64,000 nt of DNA, taken from contig JBEQUE010000161.1 in assembly GCA_040349255.1 (NCBI GenBank), positions 1 to 64,000 of the forward strand, written 5' to 3'. Positions within the stretch are counted from its first letter, which is position 1, and each line of letters opens with the position of its first letter. The DNA is from DATMER01 sp040349255 (GTDB taxonomy: Bacteria > Acidobacteriota > Thermoanaerobaculia > Multivoradales > UBA5704). Positions 56,066-64,000 of this stretch are shown one piece after another. A program made the position numbers and the translations under genes. Below the pieces are notes generated by a model. That model ran no database searches. It saw only the letters and a list, made by a program, of their open reading frames with translations, and was not told where the DNA came from.

Positions 56066-57804
56066 CTTTCCACCCGCTCGGCCAGCGAGACGGAGAAGAT
56101 CCCCCAGCGATCGATCCGCTGGTCGAGCTTGCGGAAGCCCGCCGCCTCGACGAGCTGATCCATCTCGCGCTGGGTCCGCCGCCGCATGATCCAGGGCTGC
56201 CCGTCCCGATGCGAGGCGAGAACGCGGGCGATGAATTCGAGCTGCGGGTGCCAGGGCTGGTTGGTGTAGACCAGGTATCCCCCCGGCTCGACGGCGCGGG
56301 CCAGTCCGGCGAGGGAGCGGCGCACCCTGGCATTATCCGGAAACAGCTCGTAGAGGCCGGAGACCACCCCCACGGTGCGATCGCCGGGGATCTCGGCGAG
56401 AGAGGCCGGGTCGAAGGCGTCGCCGCGCACGAACGACGCGCGCTCCGCCAGGCCCATCTCGGCGATCAGCGCCCGGCCGCGCTCGACGTTCTGCTCGCTC
56501 CAGTCCCGCAGCAGCGCCGAGCCCTGGGAAAACCTTGCCAGCGCCGCCAGGACGTAGCGCCCGTGGCCCGCCGCAATATCGACCAGCCGCACCGGCCGGC
56601 CGGCGGCGCGCAGGCGCTCGAAGGCCTCGGCCAGCAGGGCCTCCAGGTGGAGCCTCCGCACCCGGATGCCCCGCCATCCGATGCTGCCCAGGTAGGCGGC
56701 GTCGAAGAGCCGGCCGACCGGCGTCGTCCCGGACGGCCGGTTGCGGTAGACATAGTCGAGCGTGCTGCCCGAATCGAATCCGGTCGTAAGGCCGAGCCGG
56801 ATGCCTTCGGACAGCCGGCCGAGGCTGCCGAGCGCGCCCCGCGTGACCGCGAAGCCCAGCCCGCGGAGCGCCGGCGCGGGAGCCCTCAGCCGGTCGAACT
56901 CCGCCCGTGTGAAGCCGCGCTCGTCGGCGTCGAGGAGCGCCGGGAGCGCGGGCGGCTCCGCGAACCTCGCCTCGATGAACCCGCGCGCCTTGGCGAGTGC
57001 CAGATGACGGTCCTTCTCGCCCAGGGTGTCGTGGAAGAAACCCGGGAGCTCGTGGATCTCCTTGGGCGCCGAGCCGAGGCGCTCGTAGAACTCCCGCTGC
57101 GGCTTCTTGTGCACCACCCAGTCCGCGCCGGAGACGAGCACCTGGATCGGCGTCTGGATGGCCGGCGCGTCGGCGATCAGCCGCGTCGAGGTATCGAACA
57201 GATCGATCAGGATGTTGACCGCGATGGCGCGGGTGATCAGCGGGTCGGACTGATAGCTCGCGATGCGCTCGGGATCGTGGGTGAGGAGCTTCGCCTTGAC
57301 ATAGGACTGGACGAACGACGGGTCCTTGAGCTTGAGCAGCATCCGCAGGCCGGGGATGGCGAACGGGATGTAGAGCTTCACCCGGAAGGCCGGCGCGGCC
57401 AGCACGGCGCACCGCACGCCGGGCGCGTAATCGTGCAGCCACGCCGCCGCGAGCACCGCTCCCACGCTCTGCGCCACCACCGCGATGTCCTGCGGCGCAT
57501 AGCCATGGGACGATCCGAGGTGGCGCACGAAAGCGTCGGCGTCCTGGACCAGTCGGCCGAAATTCTCGGCCCACCCGCGCTCTCCGGGCGAGCGGCCGTG
57601 GCCGCGGGCGTCCCAGGCGAACATCTCATACGAGGGCAGCTCGAGGCCGTCGACCACGTCCTGCAGACGTCCCGAGTGCTCATGCCCGCGGTGAAAGAGG
57701 ACGACGGCGCGCCGCGGACCGTCCGCGGAGACCGCAGGCCAGCGGCGGTAGAACAGCTCGGTCCCGTCGGTTGAGGCGAAGCGCTCTTCGCTGGCATTCC
57801 GCAT
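56062..57804 (-). CDS. Alpha/beta hydrolase fused to SAM methyltransferase (YnbC-like)
   Basis: A 580-residue two-domain protein from ATG 57804, with AAGGAGG upstream. Residues about 1-290 are a monoacylglycerol-lipase-like hydrolase: FHRGHEHSGR, WDARGHGRS, and AQSVGAVLAA, where Ser lies in the nucleophile elbow AQSVGA. Residues about 340-580 form a class I methyltransferase with VDIAAGHGRYVLAAL as motif I and TVGVVSGLYELFPD after it. It is the first gene of the lipid operon and overlaps the next gene by 4 bases. The fusion suggests that lipid hydrolysis and methylation are coupled. Confidence 0.88.
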   Translation of the reverse strand: MRNASEERFASTDGTELFYRRWPAVSADGPRRAVVLFHRGHEHSGRLQDVVDGLELPSYEMFAWDARGHGRSPGERGWAENFGRLVQDADAFVRHLGSSHGYAPQDIAVVAQSVGAVLAAAWLHDYAPGVRCAVLAAPAFRVKLYIPFAIPGLRMLLKLKDPSFVQSYVKAKLLTHDPERIASYQSDPLITRAIAVNILIDLFDTSTRLIADAPAIQTPIQVLVSGADWVVHKKPQREFYERLGSAPKEIHELPGFFHDTLGEKDRHLALAKARGFIEARFAEPPALPALLDADERGFTRAEFDRLRAPAPALRGLGFAVTRGALGSLGRLSEGIRLGLTTGFDSGSTLDYVYRNRPSGTTPVGRLFDAAYLGSIGWRGIRVRRLHLEALLAEAFERLRAAGRPVRLVDIAAGHGRYVLAALARFSQGSALLRDWSEQNVERGRALIAEMGLAERASFVRGDAFDPASLAEIPGDRTVGVVSGLYELFPDNARVRRSLAGLARAVEPGGYLVYTNQPWHPQLEFIARVLASHRDGQPWIMRRRTQREMDQLVEAAGFRKLDQRIDRWGIFSVSLAERVER

Positions 57805-57850
57805 CGTGGCCTCCTTGGCGATCGATTTTAAAACATTCTTGCCGCCTTTA

Positions 57851-57866
57851 CCGAGCCGCGGCTCGG
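57851..57866. other. Perfect 16-bp palindrome upstream of the lipid operon
   Basis: CCGAGCCGCGGCTCGG is a perfect palindrome 47-62 bases upstream of the YnbC-like start. It could be an operator for the operon or a relic within the damaged reading frame on the other strand. A related half-site (GAGCCGAGC) follows 22 bases later. Confidence 0.35.
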
Positions 57867-57918
57867 CCCCGGCCCCTGCGCCAACCGCGAGCCGAGCGGG
57901 CCGAACGGTGAGTACATC

Positions 57919-58221
57919 ATGTCCACCTACTCGTACGCGCTCAAGAATCCCTACCTGAGCTGTCCGCAGGGCAACGCCCGGACGGTCTGCTTCGGCTATC
58001 CCTGTGTGATCGACGGGAAAGACTCGTCGCTGGCGCACTGCACCTGTCCCATCACGTACGACAGCGCGGCGTTCAAGACCCAGGGCGGCGACTGCAACGT
58101 CGCCAGTTGCTCGAACGGGCTCTGGCAGGGGGGAACGCCCGCCGAATACAAGCTGATCAACGAGATGTTCACCAAGGCGACGGGCGAGCCGCCGCCGGCG
58201 GACTGCGCGGCGGGGCAGTAG
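57919..58221 (+). CDS. Small Cys-rich protein, possibly a 5'-truncated remnant
   Basis: A 100-residue protein with eight Cys (LSCPQGNARTVCFGYPCVID ... HCTCPIT ... DCNVASC). It has no signal peptide, which is odd for such a Cys-rich chain. The frame stays open another 87 bases upstream of ATG 57919 to a TAA at 57829, and that extension (RLGPGPCANREPSGPNGEY) reads like coding sequence but has no standard start codon. I infer that the gene lost its 5' end. The family is not recognised. Confidence 0.45.
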   Translation: MSTYSYALKNPYLSCPQGNARTVCFGYPCVIDGKDSSLAHCTCPITYDSAAFKTQGGDCNVASCSNGLWQGGTPAEYKLINEMFTKATGEPPPADCAAGQ

Positions 58222-58327
58222 GCGCAAGACCTGCGCCGGGCCGGATGGGCACCCCGGCCCGGCAGCGGTGGCGGCCCCGGTTCGGATGAGCTACTCTTGG
58301 CGGCCTGACCCGGACAAGGGAGGCCGG

Positions 58328-59152
58328 ATGCTCCAGAGATCTGCTTTCGCGACAGCCGTATTGCTGCTCCTCTTCCTCGCCTCGGACCTGCGCGCGCAGG
58401 AGCCGACGACCCTCACCTTCGGCGTCGTCGACCGCGTCCATTCCGAGAAGCTCGGCGAAGGCCGCAGGCTGAACGTCCTGCTTCCGCCCGGCTACGAAGG
58501 TTCCACCGAAAGGTTTCCGGTCCTCTATCTGCTGGACGGCTCGGCGCACGAGGATTACTTTCATGTCGCCAGTCTGATCGACTTCCTCGCGACCTACGGC
58601 GTGATGCCGAAGACCATCGTGGTCGGCATCTCGAACGTCGACCGGCAGCGCGATTTCACGTTGCCGACGAAGGATGAGAAGGACCGCGCGAGCGCGCCCA
58701 CCAGCGGCGGCGCCGAGCGGTTCGTCGGCTTTCTCGAAACCGAGCTGATCCCGTACGTGAAGGCCCACTACCGCACGACCGGCGACTCCATCCTGATCGG
58801 GCAGTCCCTGGGCGGGCTGCTGGCGACCGAGATCCTCCTCGAAAAGCCCGGTTTGTTCGGGAAATACGTGATCGTCAGCCCGAGCCTCTGGTGGAACAAG
58901 GAGACCCTGATCCGGAGCGCCGGCGAGCTCATGAAGAAGAACCAGGCCGCGGACCGGGAGGTCTACATCTCGGTGGGCGACGAGCATCCCGAGATGAAGG
59001 CGACGGTCCAGACTCTCGTCGAAAGGCTCAAGGAGAGCCGCTGGCCCGGCTTGAAATACCATTACGACTACCTGGCCGACGAGAATCACGCCACGTCGCT
59101 GCACATCAGCGTCTACAACGCCATGAAGGCCTTCTACCGGAAGCCGGAGTAG
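58328..59152 (+). CDS. Secreted esterase/alpha-beta hydrolase (IroE/EstD-like)
   Basis: A 274-residue exported hydrolase from ATG 58328 with GGGAGG upstream. The Sec signal ends near LRAQEP. The core shows NVLLPPGY, FPVLYLLDG, IGQSLGGLLATEI (nucleophile Ser) and the C-terminal DENHATSLH with the catalytic His. This is the esterase group that includes siderophore esterases IroE/Fes. No siderophore gene is in the window, so substrate is open. Confidence 0.88.
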   Translation: MLQRSAFATAVLLLLFLASDLRAQEPTTLTFGVVDRVHSEKLGEGRRLNVLLPPGYEGSTERFPVLYLLDGSAHEDYFHVASLIDFLATYGVMPKTIVVGISNVDRQRDFTLPTKDEKDRASAPTSGGAERFVGFLETELIPYVKAHYRTTGDSILIGQSLGGLLATEILLEKPGLFGKYVIVSPSLWWNKETLIRSAGELMKKNQAADREVYISVGDEHPEMKATVQTLVERLKESRWPGLKYHYDYLADENHATSLHISVYNAMKAFYRKPE

Positions 59153-59156
59153 GCCC

Positions 59157-59790
59157 GTGCGCGCCATCGTCGCGACCGAGCTGGGCGAGCCCGGGGTCCT
59201 GCGGCTCGCCGAGGCGGAGCGCCCGGCTCCGGGACCCGGGCGGGTCCTGATCCGCGTGCAGGCGGCAGGCGTCAACTTTTCGGATACGGAGCGCCGCCGC
59301 GGCGTCTACCGGCGCCCCGAGCTGCCCTGGATTCCGGGCACGGAAGGCGCGGGAGTCGTCGAGGAGGCCGGGACGGCGGTCGAACCAGGCTGGCTCGGCG
59401 AGCGTGTCGCGTTCTGGGCGATGCCGCCGGCGGTCAGCGGGACCTACGCGGAGTACGCGGTCGCTCCGGAATCGTCGCTGTTCCGGCTGGGCGATGCTGG
59501 CCCCGTTCGGCCATCTGGTCAACTACGGCGACGCCAGCGGTCCGCCGCCGCCGATCGATCCCGACCGTCTCTACGAACGCTCGCTCAAGATCAGCTCCTA
59601 CACGCTGAACGTGGGCTACCGGCCCGAACGATGGGCGGCGATCCGCAAGGACCTGCTGCGCTGGGTGGAGGAGGGCCGGCTGCGCCTGAACGTCTCGACG
59701 GTCCTCCCGCTGGCCGACGCGGCCGAGGCGCACCGACTGCTCGAGTCCCGCCAGTCGGTGGGCAAGATCGTGCTCAAGGTCTCCGCCTGA
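59157..59790 (+). pseudogene. Zinc-type alcohol dehydrogenase/quinone reductase, internally deleted and out of frame
   Basis: The 5' part (GTG 59157 to about 59500) encodes the N-terminal catalytic fold of an NADPH:quinone reductase (RVQAAGVNFSDTERRRGVY, GTEGAGVVEEAG), ending in SSLFRLGDA. The C-terminal end resumes in another frame as APFGHLVNYGDASG ... LADAAEAHRLLESRQSVGKIVL. The Rossmann region that binds the cofactor is missing, about 130 residues by comparison with the family length of about 325. The junction lies near 59495-59505. The 3' part ends 38 bases before the AhpD-like gene. It cannot make an active enzyme. Confidence 0.8.
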
Positions 59791-59828
59791 GGCGGTACAA
59801 TGCGCCGAACCTTCAGGGAGGAGCTTTC

Positions 59829-60428
59829 ATGTCCGACGATCAGCAGCCCTTCATCAAACTGCCCACGGATGAGGAGATGCTCGCCCGGCGCCAGTCCGGG
59901 ATGAAGCCGACCTACAACTTCGGATTCATCGGCGGCATGTCGCGCCTGCTCGCCGCGCACGAGCGCATCGGCAAGGCCCTGCAGGGCGCGTTCTACGAGA
60001 TGATGTTCGCTCCCGGCGCGCTCAGCCGGGCCGAGCGGGAGATGCTCGCGGCGGTCGCCTCGGCGGCCCAGGACTGCGAGTACTGAACGGAGTCTCACGC
60101 AGAGTTTCTGCGTGTCGAAGAGAACGATCCGGAGCTCGTCGAGGCGATCAAGCAGCACCGCTGGCGCGAGCTGGCCCATCTCACGCCGCGGCAGCGCGCG
60201 CTCTGCACGCTGGCCGAGAAGATAACCCTCAAGCCGCGGGAGATGACGGCCGAGGACTGGCAGCCGCTGCGCGACGCCGGGCTCGATGAGCAGGGGCTGC
60301 TCGAGGCAGCCCACGTCGTGGCGATCTTCAACTACTTCCCGCGCATGGCCGACGGGTTCGGGCTCAAACCCGATCCCCGGCTCCTCGAGGCCGCGGCGAC
60401 CGGCGTCCCCTTGAAGCGGATCGACTAG
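59829..60428 (+). CDS. AhpD-like peroxidase with in-frame UGA: predicted selenoprotein
   Basis: Read through UGA at 60084-60086, the gene encodes 199 residues with Sec86. The start has GGGAGGAG. Upstream of UGA is an AhpD/carboxymuconolactone-decarboxylase-type chain (NFGFIGGMSRLLAAHER ... SRAEREMLAAVASAAQDCEY). The motif E71-x11-C83-x2-U86-x3-H90 is exactly the AhpD catalytic signature with U at the second Cys. After UGA the same frame continues with TESHAEFLR, TPRQRALCTLAEKITLKP and AAHVVAIFNYFPRMADGFGL, the conserved C-terminal half of peroxidase-related enzymes, to a TAG at 60426. A hairpin of SECIS type follows UGA. The reaction would be thiol-dependent peroxide reduction. Translation requires SelABCD, which lie outside the window. 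Confidence 0.85.
60084..60114 (+). promoter_or_regulatory. UGA codon with candidate bacterial SECIS hairpin
   Basis: After UGA (60084-60086) the bases CACGCAGA (60096-60103) and TCTGCGTG (60107-60114) form a perfect 8-bp stem with the 3-base loop GTT. There are 17 bases between UGA and the loop, and the first loop base is G; both features agree with known bacterial SECIS elements, which bind SelB to recruit Sec-tRNA. The bases inside the stem also encode conserved family residues, so the hairpin is not the product of codon choice alone. Confidence 0.75.
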
Positions 60429-60434
60429 ACGCGC

Positions 60435-62564
60435 TCAGCGGCGCGTGACGGCGCCGACATCGCCGGTCACCACGAGCGCGAACGGCTGCCGGCCGCGCGG
60501 CACGTTGGCGGGGCGGATCGTCACGGTGTAGGTGCCCGGCTCGGGATGGTCGAGCTGCACCTGCTCCACGGTGTTGAGCCGGTCCGGGCTCCCGCCGCTG
60601 CCGCTGGCCCCCGATTCGCCGTCTTCGAAAACGTTTCCGAGCCAGACCTCTCCCTGCGGGCCCGTGACGGCGAGGTCGAGATCGTTCACGAGATTGCGAT
60701 CCGCGGCCGGCGTCGAGGGGTAGTCGGTCCAGACGAGCGTCACCTTGAGCGGCCCGGAGCCGCTCCCGACCTTGAACTTGATCGACTGGCTCTTTCTCTG
60801 GCCGGTCCGGAAACCTTTCTGGTCGTCGACCATCTGGAGCTTGCGGTCCTGGCCCTCGAAGTAGAGCGCGTTGTCCAGGAGCACGCGCCCCCACCCCTGG
60901 CAGCGGGCCAGGACCGGGAAGAAGCCGAGGCCGGTCATCGGCACGGCGGAATTGATCAGCGTCGCCTTGAGCAGCGCGGCGGAAGGTTTGAGGCCGGGGC
61001 CGGAGCCCTGCCGCCCACCGGGATACCAGCCGTCGGTGTAGTACTGCCGGATCAGCGCGGTCAGACCCGTGGCTCCGGGCGCGGACATGCTGGTGCCGCT
61101 GAGGGGCTGGGAGGAGCAGTTGTTCGTGGTCACGTTGCCGTCGTTGTTCGCGGAGACGATGTTGACTCCAGGCACGGTGACGTCGGGCTTGATGCGGCCG
61201 TCGGCCGTGGGGCCGCAGCTCGAGAAGCTGGCGAGCTCCATGGCCCGCTCGCCGCGCAGGGTGGCCCCGACCGCTACGCCGTTCTTCGCGGTGGACGGGC
61301 TGCCGACCTTGCCCGGCAGGAAGCTGCCGTCGTTGCCGGCCGCGAAGAAGATCAGGAAATCCTTGTGCTTCCACATGAACTCGTCGACGTCCTGGCTGCC
61401 CGACGAGTAGTCGTTCTGCACCTCCGCGGCCTCCCGGTCGCCCCAGGAGTTGGAGTGGAGCCGGGCGCCCTGGTCGTAGGCCTGCTGGAAGATGGGATTG
61501 AGGTCCACCACCGGGCAGCCGAGTCCCGGCAGGTCGCCGCAGGGGTCGATGCGGAACCCGGCGTCCTGGATCACGAGGCGGGCGCCTGGGGCCATGCCGT
61601 CGGCCGGGTCGTGGGCGAGCGGGTGCGCCAGGTCGTCGCCCGCGATCGTCCCGGCCACGTGGGTGCCATGGTCGTGGGTGTCCCACTCGCGGTCCGTGAT
61701 CCCGTCGGCGCACTCGTTCTCGGCGAGGAAGTCCACCGCCACGATCTTGCGGTGCTCGCGGTCGACCGCCTTGCCGCGGTTGCAGGCGTTGGTGGCGGGC
61801 AGCCCGCGCGCCGGGTCCTCAAACCAGCACATGTCGGGGTCGATGCCGGTGTCGATCACACCCGCGATCTGCCCCTCGCCGTAGATCCCCTGGTCGAAGA
61901 TCGGCGTCGCTTCGCCGCCGTCGAGCCCGGACTGTCCGACCCAGATGGTGGTGTCGTTGAGCAGGATCCGGCGCGCCTCGACGTCGATCCAGAACACCTC
62001 GCCGAGGCGGGCGAGGTCCTCCCGATGCCCGGCGATCTCGCTCTCGGTCATCAGCAGGCGGATGCGCGAGAAGAACGAGCCCTGGCCCCAGCCGACCACC
62101 CCGGCGATGCCCAGGTCGTCGTGGATCCGGCGCGCGAGGTCCCGGACGTCGGCGTCGGGGAAGACGTGGAGCATGACGATCCGGCGAGCCTCGGGCGACG
62201 CCTTGGCGGCCGCCCGCATGGCGGAGACCTGCGGCGACATCTTGTAGGCCGGCCGGTAGGGGCCGGTCCAGCTCGCGCCGAACGCCTGGGCCTGGCGTCG
62301 CGCTCCGGCGGGCATCCTGACCAGGAAGGCGTTCTCGGGCAGATAGGCGTAGACGCGCAGGCTGGCCTCGCGGAGCGCTCTCTCCTGCCTCTCGGTGACC
62401 GGGCCGGGGAACTGGACCAGGACGATCTCGCCGGCGGTCCCATCGACGGCCTCGACCTCCGGCAACGGACGGCTCGTGTCGATGGTCCCGGACTTCAGGA
62501 GGATCCCTTCGGCATGGACGAGGCTCGCGGCAAGGAAGAGACCGAACGCCAGAGATTTCTTCAT
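60435..62564 (-). CDS. Secreted subtilisin-like serine protease (S8, Kp43-like)
   Basis: A 709-residue exported protease with Sec signal KKSLAFGLFLAASLVHA. The N-terminal about 200 residues are a propeptide. The catalytic triad is D in GVIDTGID, H in HDHGTHVAGT, and S in SGTSMSAPGA, with oxyanion Asn in FAAGNDGS. The C-terminal beta-barrel (SIKFKVGSGSGPLKVTLVWTD) is the Kp43 extension that stabilises the fold. It converges with the selenoprotein gene, with 6 bases between the ends. Confidence 0.93.
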   Translation of the reverse strand: MKKSLAFGLFLAASLVHAEGILLKSGTIDTSRPLPEVEAVDGTAGEIVLVQFPGPVTERQERALREASLRVYAYLPENAFLVRMPAGARRQAQAFGASWTGPYRPAYKMSPQVSAMRAAAKASPEARRIVMLHVFPDADVRDLARRIHDDLGIAGVVGWGQGSFFSRIRLLMTESEIAGHREDLARLGEVFWIDVEARRILLNDTTIWVGQSGLDGGEATPIFDQGIYGEGQIAGVIDTGIDPDMCWFEDPARGLPATNACNRGKAVDREHRKIVAVDFLAENECADGITDREWDTHDHGTHVAGTIAGDDLAHPLAHDPADGMAPGARLVIQDAGFRIDPCGDLPGLGCPVVDLNPIFQQAYDQGARLHSNSWGDREAAEVQNDYSSGSQDVDEFMWKHKDFLIFFAAGNDGSFLPGKVGSPSTAKNGVAVGATLRGERAMELASFSSCGPTADGRIKPDVTVPGVNIVSANNDGNVTTNNCSSQPLSGTSMSAPGATGLTALIRQYYTDGWYPGGRQGSGPGLKPSAALLKATLINSAVPMTGLGFFPVLARCQGWGRVLLDNALYFEGQDRKLQMVDDQKGFRTGQRKSQSIKFKVGSGSGPLKVTLVWTDYPSTPAADRNLVNDLDLAVTGPQGEVWLGNVFEDGESGASGSGGSPDRLNTVEQVQLDHPEPGTYTVTIRPANVPRGRQPFALVVTGDVGAVTRR

Positions 62565-62641
62565 GACCGTATTCTACGCAACCGTGAGGGGAAGGAGCGC
62601 TCCGGCGCGTTCTTCTGAGTGGATCTTCCCAGGAGGACCTG

Positions 62642-63022
62642 ATGCCCGATTCCGGATTCCCGTCTCCGACCGTCGCTCTGGAGGACCTGCTGGGAGGCGT
62701 CGTGCGAGGGGTCGTCGCCGCGCAGCGCGAGCTGGACCAGGCGGCGCTTTCTGAAACAGAGAGCCGCGTATCCCTCCCCGAAGGCGAGCTCCACCTCCGT
62801 CCGGTATGGTTCGTGTTCGAACGGACGACGCTCGACCTGGAGCTCTCGACGTTCGCCTCCGTCTCCGCCGGCAGCGCATCCAGGTTCGAATGCCGGCCGC
62901 TCGATCCCGCCGCCGTGGCGCTGCGCGGCTACGCGGCGGCCGCGGGCGCCCGGCTCCACGTCGAGATCGCGCCGCTCGGCGCCGGCCTCCTCCGCCGCGA
63001 GGACATGGAGCCCGGCCCATGA
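62642..63022 (+). CDS. Hypothetical protein, first gene of an operon
   Basis: A 126-residue protein with AGGAGG before the ATG. It begins with a short helical segment (VALEDLLGGVVRGVVAAQREL) and continues beta-rich (GELHLRPVWFVFERTTLDLEL). No family is recognised. It overlaps the next gene by 4 bases (ATGA), so the two are translationally coupled. No signal peptide is visible. Confidence 0.65.
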   Translation: MPDSGFPSPTVALEDLLGGVVRGVVAAQRELDQAALSETESRVSLPEGELHLRPVWFVFERTTLDLELSTFASVSAGSASRFECRPLDPAAVALRGYAAAAGARLHVEIAPLGAGLLRREDMEPGP

Positions 63023-64000
63023 CGGCCGAGGAGCTCCAGGCCGTCATCGACCGCCTCACCCGGGAGATCGGCGACCTCCAGCAGCGCAACCTCACGCTCC
63101 AGGCCCGGCTCGACCAGCTCCTCGCGCCGGCGAAATCGCCGGACGACGTGGCCTCGGCGCTGCAGCGCACGGTCGACCGCCTCCAGACCGAGCTCGCGTC
63201 GCTCTCGAACCCGATCTCGAATTTCGCGGTCAAGGACTTCCGTCTCGAAACCGCGCTCACCGTTTCGATCACCGAGCTGGGCACGATCGAATACAGGCTG
63301 CTCCAGCCGGGCTCGAACGTCGATCCGAATTCGATCAGCAAGCTGACCCTCTCGCTCGTGCCGATCGAAAAGCAGGGGCCGGGCGGCACCCTGTCCTCGC
63401 TTCTTTTCCAGCCGGGCCGCGAGCTCGCTCTGGTCGGCCTGGGCGACGAGCTGCGCGAGGTCTTCGAACGGAACCATATCTTTACGATCGGCGATTTCCG
63501 GAGCACCGTGATGCGAGCGCAGGTGCGGGCGACGCTGATCGCTTCGGAGAAGGCCACGCAGCAGGAGCTCGCGCTGTTCCAGGCGCGCGCCGAGCTGCTG
63601 CTCCTCGCCGGCATCGACCGCATCTCCGTCGACCTCTTGATAACGGCGGGCGTCGACAGCCTCCAGGCGCTGGCGCGATCGACGCCGGAAGGCCTGATGC
63701 TGATCCTGCCGAAAATCGACAAGGCGCAGCTCGCGCAGTGGATCGCGGCCGCCCAGGCATTCACCGGCATCGCGCCGGCGGAGCCTGCGACTTCGGTCCT
63801 GAAGATCGACACCCGGCCGGCGGGTCTCCTCGCTCGCCTGGAGACGGATGAAACCTTTTCGCCGACGCCGATCCAGCGGCAGCTCGCCTCCTCGACCCGG
63901 CCTTTCTCCCTCGGCACGCTCCGGCACCAGTTGACCGAGAGTGGCACCGGCTATGCCCTCGACGCCTGGTCGACGGGCAGCGGCTCGGCCGCGACGACGG
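63019..64000 (+). CDS. Coiled-coil protein with a helix-hairpin-helix-like region (C-terminus off the window)
   Basis: The open frame runs 327 codons to the window edge. Residues 1-60 are a coiled coil (LTREIGDLQQRNLTLQARLDQL). Residues about 70-150 are beta-rich. Residues about 195-235 (LLLLAGIDRISVDLLITAGV ... LARSTPEGL) resemble a helix-hairpin-helix pair of the DUF4332 type. The 3' end lies beyond 64000. Function unknown. Its ATG is overlapped by the stop of the preceding gene, so both are one operon that continues past the edge. Confidence 0.65.
   Translation, partial: MTAEELQAVIDRLTREIGDLQQRNLTLQARLDQLLAPAKSPDDVASALQRTVDRLQTELASLSNPISNFAVKDFRLETALTVSITELGTIEYRLLQPGSNVDPNSISKLTLSLVPIEKQGPGGTLSSLLFQPGRELALVGLGDELREVFERNHIFTIGDFRSTVMRAQVRATLIASEKATQQELALFQARAELLLLAGIDRISVDLLITAGVDSLQALARSTPEGLMLILPKIDKAQLAQWIAAAQAFTGIAPAEPATSVLKIDTRPAGLLARLETDETFSPTPIQRQLASSTRPFSLGTLRHQLTESGTGYALDAWSTGSGSAATT

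Noticed and set aside
59490..59510. Programmed frameshift in the quinone reductase
   Set aside because: About 130 residues of the cofactor-binding domain are missing, so a simple frameshift would not restore a working protein.
60084..60086. Nonsense mutation making the AhpD-like gene a pseudogene
   Set aside because: The frame is intact on both sides, UGA falls exactly on the redox Cys and a SECIS-like hairpin follows; random decay would not give this combination.

Overview
The window looks like chromosomal DNA of a high-GC, Gram-negative-type bacterium, most likely an acidobacterium or a close relative. Supporting signs are a duplicated orphan ABC permease of the acidobacterial ADOP type, a large RHS protein carrying an FxxLxPCRxxDTR module, a CRTAC1/ASPIC protein, several lipoprotein and Sec/Tat signals, and many secreted peptidases. 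No tRNA, rRNA, phage, IS or CRISPR locus was recognised. Genes are densely packed, often with 1-4 base overlaps. No gene-free stretch exceeds about 280 bases.

Layout. 1-6.4 kb: an XRE-type regulator cut by the window edge, a giant kinase/cyclase/AAA/TPR signalling protein and a membrane glycosyltransferase. 6.4-12.9 kb: three tandem paralogous secreted zinc metalloproteases; two share an upstream sequence element. 13-18.5 kb: PPK2 kinase, zinc-finger thioredoxin, TPR lipoprotein, small metal-binding exported protein, fatty-acid desaturase, M28 peptidase, then a 21-bp tandem repeat. 18.7-23.5 kb: glycosidase-like protein, orphan ParA, methyltransferase, and a two-gene TIR plus TIR-like module that resembles an immune/NAD-consuming locus. 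23.5-27.3 kb: a DUF47-Pit phosphate uptake pair and an S9 peptidase. 27.5-31.8 kb: a degenerate radical-SAM/SPASM-like protein, UbiE-type methyltransferase, membrane proteins and a CapA-like protein. 31.8-39.1 kb: anion transporter, CRTAC1-like protein, ABC exporter and ADOP permease. 39.2-46.6 kb: RHS protein with a lower-GC toxin-like tip, a candidate lipoprotein immunity gene built from a duplicated unit, and a 5'-3' exonuclease. 46.7-52.5 kb: small and hypothetical genes. 52.5-57.8 kb: a five-gene phospholipid operon with the components of the enterobacterial ynbABCD set. 57.8-64 kb: a Cys-rich fragment, an esterase, a decayed quinone reductase, an AhpD-like gene with an in-frame UGA, a subtilase and the start of an uncharacterised operon.

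The best-supported surprise is the AhpD-like gene at 59829-60428. Its UGA falls exactly on the second cysteine of the E-x11-CxxC-x3-H catalytic motif, the family sequence continues in frame after it, and a perfect hairpin with a G-first loop lies at bacterial SECIS distance. It is very probably a selenoprotein that standard gene callers would truncate. The best candidates for a poorly described system are the TIR/TIR-like pair, the RHS tip with its duplicated lipoprotein partner, and the SPASM protein lacking its radical-SAM cysteines.
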